Assembly (NCBI GenBank): GCA_964609215.1
Contig: CAZSQZ010000009.1
Location: forward strand, 58,958 to 122,957
Source: JABDKJ01 sp964609215
GTDB lineage: Bacteria > Bacteroidota > Bacteroidia > Flavobacteriales_D > JABDKJ01
Direction of reading: 5' to 3'
Length of the DNA: 64,000 nt
Made by a program: the position numbers and the translations under genes
In this document: positions 9,067-18,547 of the stretch, piece by piece
Layout of the letters: each line of letters opens with the position of its first letter
Numbering within the stretch: the stretch's first letter is position 1
Notes under the pieces: model-generated
The model's input: only the letters and a program-made list of their open reading frames with translations
Databases searched by the model: none
What the model was told of the DNA's origin: nothing

Positions 9067-9981
9067 ATGTCAGAAAAAATAACTCACCCAATAAATGAAA
9101 ACTGGAAATTTGAAATTCAAGACAGAATTTCAACAGATAAGATAATAGAAGGGTATAAAAGAGTTTATGATTTCGATTGCAGTTATTTGTTTGCGGATAT
9201 TCAAGAAGTCAATTTATGCAGGTGCGAAGAGACGGGCTTTAGATTTTATTCTCCTAGATCTATTAGTGGCGATTCCAAATTCTACGAGTATTTTGAAAAT
9301 TTCGAATGGTATTATCTGAAATGGAAATGGGAACATGATGAGTCTTTAGAATATATCAAAAGTGATTCCAAGGTTCTTGAAGTTGGCTGTGGCAGAGGAG
9401 ATTTTATTTCAAAAGTACACCAGGATATTGGAGCTGAAACGGTTGGTTTGGAGTTGAATAAGAATTCTGCTTTGTCAAATCCAGAATTAATAGTGGAGGA
9501 AAGCGTACAGGAACATGCAGAGAAAAAACCAAATTTTTATGATGTTGTTTGTTCCTTTCAGGTTCTAGAGCACATAAGTGATGTCGGGTCTTTTTTGATG
9601 GCTAAAACAAAATGCTTGAAGCCAGGGGGAATAATGATTATATGCGTTCCAAATAATGACAGCTTCATTAAATTGGATCATTTTAATTTGTTGAATATGC
9701 CTCCACATCATATGGGCTTATGGAACGAAGAGTCATTGCGTTCTTTATCAAATGAACTTGGATTAGAGCATGTTAAGACTTCTTTTGAACCCCTTCAGGA
9801 ATATCATTTAGATTATTACTATCGACTCAAGTGTATTTCAATTCTCGGTGAGAGATTGGGTAGTTATTTCACTGCTATTATTAATAAGTTTGGATTAAAA
9901 GCTTTTGTGCATGGTTTAATTCGAAAGAGATCAAAGAGAATTAAAGGACATTCCATTTTTATTGCATTTAGAAAACTCTAG
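9067..9981 (+). CDS. Class I SAM-dependent methyltransferase
   Basis: This is a Methyltransf_11/23-type enzyme of 304 residues. It shows SAM-binding motif I (VLEVGCGRGDFI), an acidic residue after strand beta2 (VGLELN), the FQVLEHI motif, and LKPGGIMIICVPN. It opens the glycan cluster, so it may methylate a sugar of the surface polymer (inference from position). I prefer the ATG at 9067 over 9043 because of the promoter box at 9056. Its stop codon abuts the end of the convergent glycosyltransferase gene. Confidence 0.82.
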   Translation: MSEKITHPINENWKFEIQDRISTDKIIEGYKRVYDFDCSYLFADIQEVNLCRCEETGFRFYSPRSISGDSKFYEYFENFEWYYLKWKWEHDESLEYIKSDSKVLEVGCGRGDFISKVHQDIGAETVGLELNKNSALSNPELIVEESVQEHAEKKPNFYDVVCSFQVLEHISDVGSFLMAKTKCLKPGGIMIICVPNNDSFIKLDHFNLLNMPPHHMGLWNEESLRSLSNELGLEHVKTSFEPLQEYHLDYYYRLKCISILGERLGSYFTAIINKFGLKAFVHGLIRKRSKRIKGHSIFIAFRKL

Positions 9982-11151
9982 TTAGTGATTTAGTATCTCA
10001 GAAAAAAGATTTGAATAACTCTTTTCCTGTTCTTTCAGTGCAAATTTTTGCCTTGCTTCCTGTGAAATTAGACTCTTGTTAAAGTTTAATTTTAAAGCTT
10101 CTTCAATTGTTTTTTCAAGGTTGCTGGAATTTAATTCTTTTGCGAGTAAACCATTCTGACCTTCCTTTATTAATTCAGGAATTCCTCCAACCGCAAAGCC
10201 GATCACAGGTGTTCCGCAACACAATGACTCTAGAATAGTGTTTGGTGAATTGTCTATCAATGATGGAATAACAAATAAATCTGCACTACAATATTTTTTT
10301 GCCATCTCACTTTCATCATGAATGGTTCCGGTAAATTCAACAGAATCATTTGACAATCCTTTATTATCTCCTACCGCAATCCAATTATATTTAGATGAGT
10401 TTTTTAAGATTAACTCCTTCAATATTGAAAAGCCCTTTCGTTTATTTTTAATGCTTTCAGCTACAAATAGAATAGTTGGCTTTCGGTTTTGATCTGTATT
10501 AATAGATCTATATTTATCACTAAAGATGTTGGTATCAACAGCGTTTGGAATATGATAAAATTTAGAAGATTTAAATACTGCACTTTTTTTAGCTTTTTCC
10601 AATAACCATTTTGATGGGCTTACAACATGGATTTTTTTATTGGAACAAGCTGTGATCTTTACATTTAAATTCTCTTGAATTATATCTTGATGGCTCTTGA
10701 AATTGTCAATTTCATAATGGTATCCGCCTGTGAAAGCCTCCATATCGTGTAAGGTCCAAACCAAAGGCTTTTTGTTTTTCTTAAAAAATGAAGAGTAGTC
10801 TAGTAAATTAGATACCCAATGTAAATTTATCAGGTCTGCCTTTTTGTATAGTGGGTGTTCTAGGATATCTTCTGGATGAATAGGAAAATTAAATATTTCA
10901 GTTTTATGAAGAAGCTCTAGATTCTCTTTACGCAATTTTACAAGTTTTCTATGTCTGATTAAATGAGAAGGCCGCAATAGATTTTGAATTTTCCTTGGTT
11001 CAAATATCAGCTGAGGAAATTTTTTGTTTTCGGAAATTTTGAAAAGAACATTAACGCTGAACACCGTGTTTTTATCAAATGCTTTGCATAGCCTTATGCA
11101 TGCTTTTCCTGCTCCACCAGTTGAATATGAATTGATTAACAATATATTCAT
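9982..11151 (-). CDS. Glycosyltransferase family 4 (GT-B)
   Basis: The 389-residue protein begins with the nucleotide-sugar GT-B pattern NSYSTGGAGKACIRL. Further on it has ILFVAESIKNKRKG, the donor-site region SADLFVIPSLIDNSPNTILESLCCGTPVIGF and GGIPELI. The E-x7-E-like arrangement is typical of GT4 retaining transferases. It probably adds a sugar to a lipid-linked oligosaccharide in the cytoplasm. It is one of three genes in the cluster facing the opposite way and has its own promoter box 4 bases before the ATG. Donor and acceptor cannot be told from sequence. Confidence 0.85.
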   Translation of the reverse strand: MNILLINSYSTGGAGKACIRLCKAFDKNTVFSVNVLFKISENKKFPQLIFEPRKIQNLLRPSHLIRHRKLVKLRKENLELLHKTEIFNFPIHPEDILEHPLYKKADLINLHWVSNLLDYSSFFKKNKKPLVWTLHDMEAFTGGYHYEIDNFKSHQDIIQENLNVKITACSNKKIHVVSPSKWLLEKAKKSAVFKSSKFYHIPNAVDTNIFSDKYRSINTDQNRKPTILFVAESIKNKRKGFSILKELILKNSSKYNWIAVGDNKGLSNDSVEFTGTIHDESEMAKKYCSADLFVIPSLIDNSPNTILESLCCGTPVIGFAVGGIPELIKEGQNGLLAKELNSSNLEKTIEEALKLNFNKSLISQEARQKFALKEQEKSYSNLFSEILNH

Positions 11152-11155
11152 CGGT

Positions 11156-11163
11156 CAAAAATA
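11156..11163 (-). promoter_or_regulatory. -7 promoter box (TATTTTTG) of the reverse GT4 gene
   Basis: TATTTTTG on the reverse strand fits TAnnTTTG. It ends only four bases before the ATG at 11151, implying a leaderless or almost leaderless transcript. No convincing -33 TTG was seen at the right distance. Confidence 0.45.
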
Positions 11164-11250
11164 TTAATAAATAGATTGTAGATTAATTATTTGAATTAAT
11201 GAGGCTAAAAAATGATATTCCTTTAATTTGCAATCTAGAGAATTTAAGCA

Positions 11251-12027
11251 ATGACCAATAAAAGAAAACTAGTTATAATTCTAGGGTATCCAAAAAGTGG
11301 AACAACTTGGTTAACTAGACTTACAGCAGATTTGTTGAATTCCCCAATAAAAGGTTTTTTATACTCAGATCATTCCGACTTAATTATTGATGGTAAAGAC
11401 AGAGAAGGCGAATACGAAATTTTCAAAGGACATCAGCAATTATCGGAAATACGTTCCGAAGAATTAAATTCTGCAAAGATTATCTACATCTATCGCGATC
11501 CACGGGATGTTGCAATTAGCGCTAGTCATTATTTCTACAATAGAGAATTATGGGAGCCTTTTAATAAAATTGCACTGAGAAGAAAGCCAAAGTATATTCT
11601 TAAGATGATAATTGGTGGCAAATTAGGCCCCTATTTAATTAGAAATAGAGTGATTAACGCAATTCTAAATGGTGACAAGAATTTAGATTTTTGGTGCAGA
11701 ATTTCATGGATTGAACATGTTCAGCCCTTCATAGAAAACAGGAACATTTTAAGTCTTAGATATGAGGACTTGTTAAATGATACACATTTGAAGGCAACTG
11801 AAATTGCTAATTTCATAGATGAAGAAATTCAGAATGATCAAATAATTAAATCAATAGAGAATCAATCTTTTTCACATTTAAAGAAAAAGTTCAAAGACCA
11901 TAAGGTTCAGAAGAAATTTCTTAGATCTGGAAATAAGGAACAATGGAAAAAGGTATTGACTGAAAGGCAAAAGCAAAAGTTTGATAGTCGCTTATCTACG
12001 CATTTGAAAAAGATGAAATTTAATTAA
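11251..12027 (+). CDS. Sulfotransferase (PAPS-dependent), first of three
   Basis: The 258-residue protein has the 5'-phosphosulfate loop GYPKSGTTWL at about residues 12-21. The 3'-phosphate-binding motif YRDPRDVAISASHYF starts at about residue 81. Near the end the pattern FLRSGNKEQWKK matches the third PAPS-contact region. All three regions are in the order seen in cytosolic sulfotransferases, so a PAPS-dependent transfer of sulfate to a sugar or lipid is likely. It stands in the glycan cluster 46 bases before the ABC exporter gene. The acceptor is unknown. Confidence 0.82.
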   Translation: MTNKRKLVIILGYPKSGTTWLTRLTADLLNSPIKGFLYSDHSDLIIDGKDREGEYEIFKGHQQLSEIRSEELNSAKIIYIYRDPRDVAISASHYFYNRELWEPFNKIALRRKPKYILKMIIGGKLGPYLIRNRVINAILNGDKNLDFWCRISWIEHVQPFIENRNILSLRYEDLLNDTHLKATEIANFIDEEIQNDQIIKSIENQSFSHLKKKFKDHKVQKKFLRSGNKEQWKKVLTERQKQKFDSRLSTHLKKMKFN

Positions 12028-12040
12028 TGGTAACTAACTT

Positions 12041-12048
12041 TAATTTTG
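12041..12048 (+). promoter_or_regulatory. Possible -7 box (TAATTTTG) before the ABC exporter gene
   Basis: TAATTTTG matches TAnnTTTG and lies 25 bases before the ATG at 12074, in the short gap after the sulfotransferase stop codon. It may give the exporter and the downstream glycan genes a promoter of their own. Confidence 0.35.
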
Positions 12049-12073
12049 TTGTATAGCTGCCTAAGTATATAGA

Positions 12074-13807
12074 ATGAAGCAAAACATAATTATTAAATCT
12101 ACACTTAAGACCTTGAGGATTTTGCCAAGGCGTCATAAGAAGATTAGTATTGGCGTTTTGTTTTCTATGATTTTTTCGTCTCTATTGGATCTTTTTGGGA
12201 TAGCTAGCATTTTTCCATTGTTGTTGCTATTGGTTAAACCGGGGGTGATTTTCGAAAATCCTTATTTGTATGCCATATATCAGTTTTTGGGATTGGAAAG
12301 TGAAAAGGAATTCATTATTGCTATGGCCATAATCTCATTCTCTCTTCTCTTTTTAAAGAATGTGATTTATTTCATCAATCTTAGATTTCAGGCTAGATTC
12401 GCAATGGGAGTCCTAAGACATCTTACATCTCGTCTAATGGACATTTATTTTGCAAAAGGCTACTTCTTTTTGACAGAGAATAATACCAATCATTTAGCAA
12501 AGAAAATTGCAATGTATCCTAGGGTCTTTAGTCTTGGGTTAGTGTTGCCTTTGCTAAAGATTATGAGTGAGTTTTTAATTTTATTAGTGATAATAACATT
12601 ACTGGTAATTTTTTATTCAAAACTTATTTTTGGATTCCTTCTCTTTGTTATTCCTCTATTTTATGTATTCTATCGACTTACCAGAAAAAAGTTATCTGTT
12701 ATTGACAAAGAAACGGCAGACTATACCTATAGAAGCCAACACTCATTGTTTGATGTGCTAAATGCAGATTTGGATATTAGAATAAGTGGTAACTATTCCT
12801 TCTTTAAGAAGAGATTTACGAATAATATTTCCCAAGAATCGAATTTAAGAATCTGGTCTATTCTTTTTTCAGAGGCACCAGTTAAGATCATAGAATTGGG
12901 AATAATGACTGCTATTATTACTTTGTTTCTTGTCATTTCATTTTCTAATTATCCCGTAGAGCAGATAGTGGAAACTCTCGGAGTTTTTGGTTTAGCTGCT
13001 TTCAGATGTGTGCCCTCAATGAACAGAATAGCAACCGGTGTTATTAAGCTAAAATCAAATGAGTTTACTTTTGATTCATTGGATGAGATCGAACTTAGTA
13101 ATAAGGAAGCAAAGATAGCTCAAAGTGAAGATTTGGTGTTTAATAAAAACATCAAGTTTGATAATATTTCTTTTACTTATCCAGGCACGCAGAACTTAAT
13201 TCTCGATAGATTTTCCTTTACAATAAATAAGGGACAATCAGTTGGTATTATTGGACAATCTGGTTCAGGCAAGACCACTTTGATGAATATTTTTCTTGGC
13301 TTCCTTACACAGTCTGAGGGTGATTTATTACTAGATGGAATTGTATTAGACGAAAGAAATAAAAAGGCTTGGCACAAGAAAGTTGGATATGTGAAGCAAG
13401 AAGTATTTCTTCTTGACGATACTTTACTGAATAATATTGCTTTTGGAGATACTTCTCCTGATATTAATTTAGTGAATGATCTGGTTGAAAAAGTACAATT
13501 GAAATCATTTGTAGATTCTTCAGAAAAAGGAATACACATAAATGTAGGAGAGAAAGGTGCAAAAATTTCTGGTGGGCAAAGACAGAGAATTGGTATTGCA
13601 AGAGCTCTTTACAAAAATCCAGAAATTTTGGTTTTTGATGAAGCAACTTCCGCTTTAGATGAAAATACAGAAGATGAAATTTTAGATCTTATTAAAAGTT
13701 TATCTGTCTCAAATCTTACTACACTTATAATCTCGCACAGGAAACGAACTTTTAAGTACACTGATGAAATAATTGATTTTGACAAAATCAATAAACAGAA
13801 AACTTAA
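12074..13807 (+). CDS. ABC exporter with fused ATPase, glycan flippase-like
   Basis: This is a half-transporter of 577 residues. The N-terminal 330 residues contain six hydrophobic helices. The nucleotide-binding domain has Walker A GQSGSGKTT (about 395-403), the signature SGGQRQR, Walker B ILVFDEATSALD and a switch histidine (IISHRKR). It resembles MsbA/PglK-type exporters that flip lipid-linked oligosaccharides. In this cluster, where no Wzx-type flippase is seen, it is the best candidate for moving the lipid-linked glycan across the inner membrane. It should act as a homodimer. Drug export cannot be excluded by sequence alone. Confidence 0.83.
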   Translation: MKQNIIIKSTLKTLRILPRRHKKISIGVLFSMIFSSLLDLFGIASIFPLLLLLVKPGVIFENPYLYAIYQFLGLESEKEFIIAMAIISFSLLFLKNVIYFINLRFQARFAMGVLRHLTSRLMDIYFAKGYFFLTENNTNHLAKKIAMYPRVFSLGLVLPLLKIMSEFLILLVIITLLVIFYSKLIFGFLLFVIPLFYVFYRLTRKKLSVIDKETADYTYRSQHSLFDVLNADLDIRISGNYSFFKKRFTNNISQESNLRIWSILFSEAPVKIIELGIMTAIITLFLVISFSNYPVEQIVETLGVFGLAAFRCVPSMNRIATGVIKLKSNEFTFDSLDEIELSNKEAKIAQSEDLVFNKNIKFDNISFTYPGTQNLILDRFSFTINKGQSVGIIGQSGSGKTTLMNIFLGFLTQSEGDLLLDGIVLDERNKKAWHKKVGYVKQEVFLLDDTLLNNIAFGDTSPDINLVNDLVEKVQLKSFVDSSEKGIHINVGEKGAKISGGQRQRIGIARALYKNPEILVFDEATSALDENTEDEILDLIKSLSVSNLTTLIISHRKRTFKYTDEIIDFDKINKQKT

Positions 13808-13828
13808 GCAAAACCCATTTTTGAAGTT

Positions 13829-14788
13829 ATGCAAGACGAAAACTACTTCTTTCATGTTGGACTTCCCAAGACTGCAAGCACCTTTTTGCAGAAGGAAGTT
13901 TTTCCAAAGCTTGAAGAAGTTTTTTATTTAGGACGCCCTTATACTCAGGAGAACAAGGCTTTTAATCACTTGCAGTACGCAGATGGTCCAAATTATTCTT
14001 CTCAATTGATGCTTTCTGAATTTGAAAAGATTGAAAAGAGCAGGAAGGGTCGAAGTGTGTTAATATCCGATGAACTTTTATCTGGCCTTCCAACAAGTAA
14101 TTTTATGAATAGGGGGACTATTGCTGAAAGAATCAATACCATACTGCCTAATAGTCAGATAATTATTTTTTTAAGATCTCAAAGGACATTGATTGAATCA
14201 CTGTATAATCAATATGTGAAGGTTGGATGGTTTTCCGAAGAATTGGATCCTGATATGTTGCATTCGCCTGGAAAGGGATTTGAACTGGAAAAATGGCTCG
14301 ATGGGCAAAGGTCTTGGAATATTAGCAATAGACATTTTAATCACCGTTCTTATTTTTCAATTGATCATTTTAGGTATAGTACATTATTGGATTTTTATAA
14401 TCAACTGTTCAATAAGGTTCATATTTTTTTATTCGAAGATTTAGAATCGGATTTTGAAAGTTTGCTGATAAGACTCTGCAAAGTCCTTAATTCAAAGAAT
14501 CCAACCGAGATACAATTTGAAAGAAAAGTTAATGCTGGCATGGGCAGTAAGGACTTAGCTCATAAAATTGTTTCCAATAAATTAAAAGGCCTTGAAAGTT
14601 ATTTTGGCAAAATAGAACAATTTTTAGTTAGGAAGTATGTCAACTTAAAAAAAGGAAAAGAAGCTACTGATTTTTCAGTTATAGATAATAAGCTGCTACA
14701 GGCAGGATTATATGAAGACAATAAATTGATAAACTCGAAATTTAAATTGGGAATGGAAAAATATCCAGCAGCATTTTTTAAGGAGTAA
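13829..14788 (+). CDS. Sulfotransferase-like protein, second of three
   Basis: The 319-residue protein starts with FFHVGLPKTASTFLQ, a 5'-phosphosulfate-binding loop near residues 7-20. LRSQRTLIESLYNQYV follows at about residues 112-127 as the 3'-phosphate region. This arrangement is seen in bacterial carbohydrate sulfotransferases. It is 21 bases downstream of the ABC exporter. The rest of the protein is poorly conserved in my memory, so the substrate is open; a sugar of the exported glycan is the natural guess. Confidence 0.7.
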   Translation: MQDENYFFHVGLPKTASTFLQKEVFPKLEEVFYLGRPYTQENKAFNHLQYADGPNYSSQLMLSEFEKIEKSRKGRSVLISDELLSGLPTSNFMNRGTIAERINTILPNSQIIIFLRSQRTLIESLYNQYVKVGWFSEELDPDMLHSPGKGFELEKWLDGQRSWNISNRHFNHRSYFSIDHFRYSTLLDFYNQLFNKVHIFLFEDLESDFESLLIRLCKVLNSKNPTEIQFERKVNAGMGSKDLAHKIVSNKLKGLESYFGKIEQFLVRKYVNLKKGKEATDFSVIDNKLLQAGLYEDNKLINSKFKLGMEKYPAAFFKE

Positions 14789-14820
14789 ATTTAAACTCAT
14801 TACACGTAAGCATCGCTTAA

Positions 14821-15714
14821 ATGAACTACACCATCCAAGAAATAGACATACACAATAATCGGATTAGGGAGCAAATAATAGTTCTAGTAGATCGCGTTTT
14901 TAATTTGAAAATAGACCATCAAAAATTAGTGAAAAACACGGAAACCAGAAATGGCAAGACCTTATATCTTGGTGCCTTTTACGGTGATGAATTAGCAGCT
15001 ATAAACTTTTTTATTGGTCATGAATTACAAATAGAAGCTGATAATATAATTGCACATCAAAGTTGTTGGTCAGCGGTATCTCCAGACCATAGAAGAAAAG
15101 GCTTGTTTTCCAAATTAATAGAAGAAGCAAAAATCATCTTGAAGAATAAAAATAGTGCATTTATTTTTGGCTTCCCGAATCAGAATTCAGAGGGTATTTT
15201 TATAAATAAATTAGGTTTCAAATCCTACCCAATGTCAAAATTAAATATCCCTGCAAATCGACTTTTAGGGTTTACATTGAACCGGGATCTAAAGAAAATT
15301 GATAGTGATTTTTATCTTAAGACAGAAAAATGTGTTCTTCCTTTAGAAGGTGAGATTTATGAATGGAAAAGAGAAGAATTTGGAAATGATGTTTACTTGT
15401 TTTCAAGCTATAATAATCTGGTCTGGGGCAAAAGAAGGAGAATTCAAAAATTTGGAAAGAATCTTACATATTTAGACGTAGGAGGAATTCAAGTTAATAA
15501 ACCTAACTTGATACATGATTTGTTTGCAGAAATAAGAAGAGCAAAGAAATTTGATTTTTTTCAAATCGTTGCGAGTTCTAATGCTGTGTTTTGGGAAATG
15601 TTTAAAGGAGTTCAATTTGCTCCAAAGATTGAACCTTTAATAATTTATGATTTGAATTTATCTACATCAGCATTACAATTTCAATTTTTTAAAGGAATAA
15701 AAGATGTATTCTAA
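14821..15714 (+). CDS. GNAT-family acetyltransferase
   Basis: The N-terminal 150 residues of this 297-residue protein fit a GNAT fold. The acetyl-CoA motif A appears as VSPDHRRKGLFSKLIEEA, followed by FGFPNQNSEGIFINKLGF. The C-terminal half looks like a second, diverged GNAT-type domain with no clear CoA loop. It probably acylates an amino sugar or another part of the glycan (inferred from position). It ends three bases before the next gene. Single-domain GNATs are usually shorter, so a double-GNAT arrangement is possible. Confidence 0.65.
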   Translation: MNYTIQEIDIHNNRIREQIIVLVDRVFNLKIDHQKLVKNTETRNGKTLYLGAFYGDELAAINFFIGHELQIEADNIIAHQSCWSAVSPDHRRKGLFSKLIEEAKIILKNKNSAFIFGFPNQNSEGIFINKLGFKSYPMSKLNIPANRLLGFTLNRDLKKIDSDFYLKTEKCVLPLEGEIYEWKREEFGNDVYLFSSYNNLVWGKRRRIQKFGKNLTYLDVGGIQVNKPNLIHDLFAEIRRAKKFDFFQIVASSNAVFWEMFKGVQFAPKIEPLIIYDLNLSTSALQFQFFKGIKDVF

Positions 15715-15717
15715 AGA

Positions 15718-16581
15718 ATGAAGGCTCTAGTTAAAAAAGCATATAACATAGTTGCCTCAAAATCTTCATTGAGAAAGTATAAATTACAATTGCTGTTTGT
15801 ATTTCATACAGAGAAAATATACAATGATGAAATTTACAATAACCTAAAAGAATTTTGTTTCGAATATTATTCTTTGACCGGTGCCAAAGCTATTTGTACT
15901 ATTATTCCACCAACCAACTTGAAGCTTCAAAAAGAAATGAAAGAAGCATCTTTTGACAATGGCGAATTTGTGGAAAGATTACGTGAATTAGAAAAAATAT
16001 CTACTCTAGGATATCATGGACATTTCTTTCAGAACAATACTCCTGAATATTGGAACGCGATTCATTGCAATAGCTTTCAATCCACAGCGATGATTGATCA
16101 GTTCAATAAAGATTTGGAATGGTTTAAGAAGAATGATATAAATCATAATGGAATTTATGCAGCTGGTTGGTGGTTTATGAATAGTAGTTTGATGGATATG
16201 TTATTGGCGAATGGGTTTAGATGCGATTTTTCATTTTCTTTACTGCCTTATTTCTATAATTCCTATTTCGCAAAATTAAGGCAAAGTGATGAGGTGAAAT
16301 TGGGTGAAATTTTAAAATTAAGAAGTCCCAGTAAATCCAATGAAATTATTGGTGTTCAGAATTTTATTGGAATTCAAAAGAGTTCAGACTTACTAGAATT
16401 CGATAGAAATTTGTTAAAGCTTATTAAAAGATATAAAATGCCGGATCAAATGATAGGAAGCGTTAATTCCCATGATTATGATCTTAATATTAAAAATGCT
16501 TTAACTGGAATTAAGCATTTATTGGAAGACTCAAAAGCTACTTTCCTGTCATTTAAAGATATACAAAAGCTGCACTCATGA
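15718..16581 (+). CDS. Polysaccharide deacetylase-like protein
   Basis: I place this 287-residue protein with low certainty in the NodB/polysaccharide deacetylase-like fold. It has an early beta strand LLFVFHTE, a GYHGHFF motif where metal-binding histidines are expected, and a late NSHDYDL motif. The usual TFDDG signature is not visible, so the metal site would differ from classical deacetylases. It follows the GNAT gene by three bases and is convergent with the FkbM methyltransferase. A role in trimming N- or O-acetyl groups of the glycan is conjecture. Confidence 0.45.
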   Translation: MKALVKKAYNIVASKSSLRKYKLQLLFVFHTEKIYNDEIYNNLKEFCFEYYSLTGAKAICTIIPPTNLKLQKEMKEASFDNGEFVERLRELEKISTLGYHGHFFQNNTPEYWNAIHCNSFQSTAMIDQFNKDLEWFKKNDINHNGIYAAGWWFMNSSLMDMLLANGFRCDFSFSLLPYFYNSYFAKLRQSDEVKLGEILKLRSPSKSNEIIGVQNFIGIQKSSDLLEFDRNLLKLIKRYKMPDQMIGSVNSHDYDLNIKNALTGIKHLLEDSKATFLSFKDIQKLHS

Positions 16582-16609
16582 TCCTGCGAAATTATAAAAC
16601 ACTCGTTTT

Positions 16610-17488
16610 TTAGTCCAGATTTTCAAGGTCAAATTCCTTGGGTAAAAAGAGATAGTTATACCCTTCCTTTTTTGATAATGAAGAAGTATCCATTTGTAAG
16701 CCATTAGAGTTTATACAAAACGCTTGATATTCGTGCTTTTCTAGAAAGTTCATTAACCAATTCCTTTTGTCTTCATCGGGAAAAGTTTCAAGTAGAATTT
16801 TTGGTCTATTTTTTTTCATCTGCGTACTCGCCCCTTTTAAAACTTCAATCTCATAACCTTCAACATCCACTTTAATAAGATCTATTTTTTCTAAGTTATG
16901 AAGTGAACAAAATTCGTCTATTGAAACTTGTTTGACATCTATCTTTTTCCACTCTATTTTTCCTTGATAAGTAGATTTACTAAAATCTTCTAATACAGAG
17001 GTGGTGTCTGAAATGATATTGTTCTTTGGAACATTAAGTTCTATCTTTTGAGTATTAGCACCTATTGCATATCTGGAAACTTGAATATTGCTAAGTTCAT
17101 TTAGCTTGATATTCTCCTCTAATCTTTTAAAATTAACGGGGTTTGGTTCAATTGCAAAAATTTTGGAATTGGGTTCTGACTTGCCACTAAGGATGCTATA
17201 AATTCCAGTATTTGAGCCAATATCTAGAATTACAGAATCAGGTTTTATTAAACGCAAAAACTGCTTCAAATCATTAACCTCTGAGTATTTGAGCTTAAAA
17301 TAAAGCTGGTCGACAATTCCATCATCACAACAATTTCTCATTTTGAAACTAATGTTGTTGAAGTTTATTCGAACAATTCCAGAGGTACGCCACCGAAGCT
17401 TTAATTTGTCAAATTGCTGGGGTAAAACTTTCAATATATTTCTACCCAACAAATTGACAAGAGAATATTTTCTTATATCTTTTTGCAC
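16610..17488 (-). CDS. FkbM-family methyltransferase
   Basis: The 292-residue protein has the SAM-binding motif VILDIGSNTGIYSIL, then IFAIEPNPVNFKRLEENI. It also has the family signature IDLIKVDVEGYEIEVLKGA, in which acidic residues contact the cofactor. FkbM enzymes are usually sugar or polyketide O-methyltransferases and are common in O-antigen and capsule loci. The start is a GTG at 17488. It is one of three reverse-strand genes in the cluster and is divergent from the next glycosyltransferase with only 34 bases between. Confidence 0.85.
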   Translation of the reverse strand: MQKDIRKYSLVNLLGRNILKVLPQQFDKLKLRWRTSGIVRINFNNISFKMRNCCDDGIVDQLYFKLKYSEVNDLKQFLRLIKPDSVILDIGSNTGIYSILSGKSEPNSKIFAIEPNPVNFKRLEENIKLNELSNIQVSRYAIGANTQKIELNVPKNNIISDTTSVLEDFSKSTYQGKIEWKKIDVKQVSIDEFCSLHNLEKIDLIKVDVEGYEIEVLKGASTQMKKNRPKILLETFPDEDKRNWLMNFLEKHEYQAFCINSNGLQMDTSSLSKKEGYNYLFLPKEFDLENLD

Positions 17489-17522
17489 TTTTAGGACTAG
17501 GACTCAATACTAATTAAAATAT

Positions 17523-18536
17523 ATGATAAACTCAGATCTTCCAAAAATCTCTATTGTAACGCCCTCTTTTAATCAGGGTGCTTTTTTGGAAGAGACCATT
17601 GATTCTGTTTTGAGTCAGAATTATCCTAATCTCGAGTATATAATTATTGATGGAGGAAGTAGTGATAATTCTATTGAGATTATAAAAAGATACGAGAGGC
17701 ATCTTACTTATTGGATTTCAGAAAAGGATAGAGGACAAAGTCATGCAATAAATAAGGGTTTGAAAAAAGTTACTGGTGATATATTTAACTGGCTGAATTC
17801 AGATGATTTTTATGAACCAAAAGCACTATTTAAAGTAGGTGAGGTTTTTAAAGACAAAAGGGTGAAAATGGCTGCTTTTAGAAGTAATATTTTTGGTAAG
17901 GAAAGCAGGGTTTCAAAGGGCACAGATATATTCGAAAACTTAGAAAAAACGATTGCCTATTCTAGAATAGATCAGCCAGAAACATTTTTTAGTTTCGATG
18001 CGATAAAAGAAATCGGAGGTGTAAAAGAGAATATGCATTATTGTATGGATCAAGACTTATACCTTAGATTCCTTTTCAAATATGGACTTGAGCCCATTGT
18101 TAAGAGGGAGGAGGTCATCGTTAACTTTAGAATTCATGAAGATTCTAAAACAAACAATCATAGACAGAAATTCACTAATGAAAAAGACAATATGTTTTTG
18201 GCGCTGTCAAAAAAAAGCGATGAAAAGAAAATTGAGAAATTTATAGAAGGATTTATTGGTCAGGAAAACAATTTAGGTTTTACCTATGATGATCTTGTCA
18301 TGAACAAATCTCATTTAAATGGAGCTATACATTATTTTTTATTTTTTAAGGGCATGTCTCTCTATGGTCAGTCCAGGTATAAGGATGCCCAAAAGTATTT
18401 TGAGCTTATAAATACAAAATTCCTATTAAAGGAAGACCAAGATAGCTTGCGCAAGGTTATTTGGAGAAATAAAAATATTCCCAAACCTATTTTGGAGGTA
18501 TTGAGAAATTTGAAATCAAAGACTTCAAATGCATAA
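17523..18536 (+). CDS. Glycosyltransferase family 2, first of three
   Basis: This 337-residue GT-A enzyme shows ISIVTPSFNQGAFLEETIDSVLSQ, then the UDP-sugar region IIDGGSSDNS, and LNSDDFY as the DxD-like metal site. The acceptor side has a YCMDQDLYLRF motif resembling the ED residues of the family. The last 90 residues are an extra helical part with a TPR look (YGQSRYKDAQKYFELI). It inverts the anomeric centre while adding a sugar in the cytoplasm; the donor is unknown. Confidence 0.85.
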   Translation: MINSDLPKISIVTPSFNQGAFLEETIDSVLSQNYPNLEYIIIDGGSSDNSIEIIKRYERHLTYWISEKDRGQSHAINKGLKKVTGDIFNWLNSDDFYEPKALFKVGEVFKDKRVKMAAFRSNIFGKESRVSKGTDIFENLEKTIAYSRIDQPETFFSFDAIKEIGGVKENMHYCMDQDLYLRFLFKYGLEPIVKREEVIVNFRIHEDSKTNNHRQKFTNEKDNMFLALSKKSDEKKIEKFIEGFIGQENNLGFTYDDLVMNKSHLNGAIHYFLFFKGMSLYGQSRYKDAQKYFELINTKFLLKEDQDSLRKVIWRNKNIPKPILEVLRNLKSKTSNA

Positions 18537-18547
18537 TAAGAGAATTC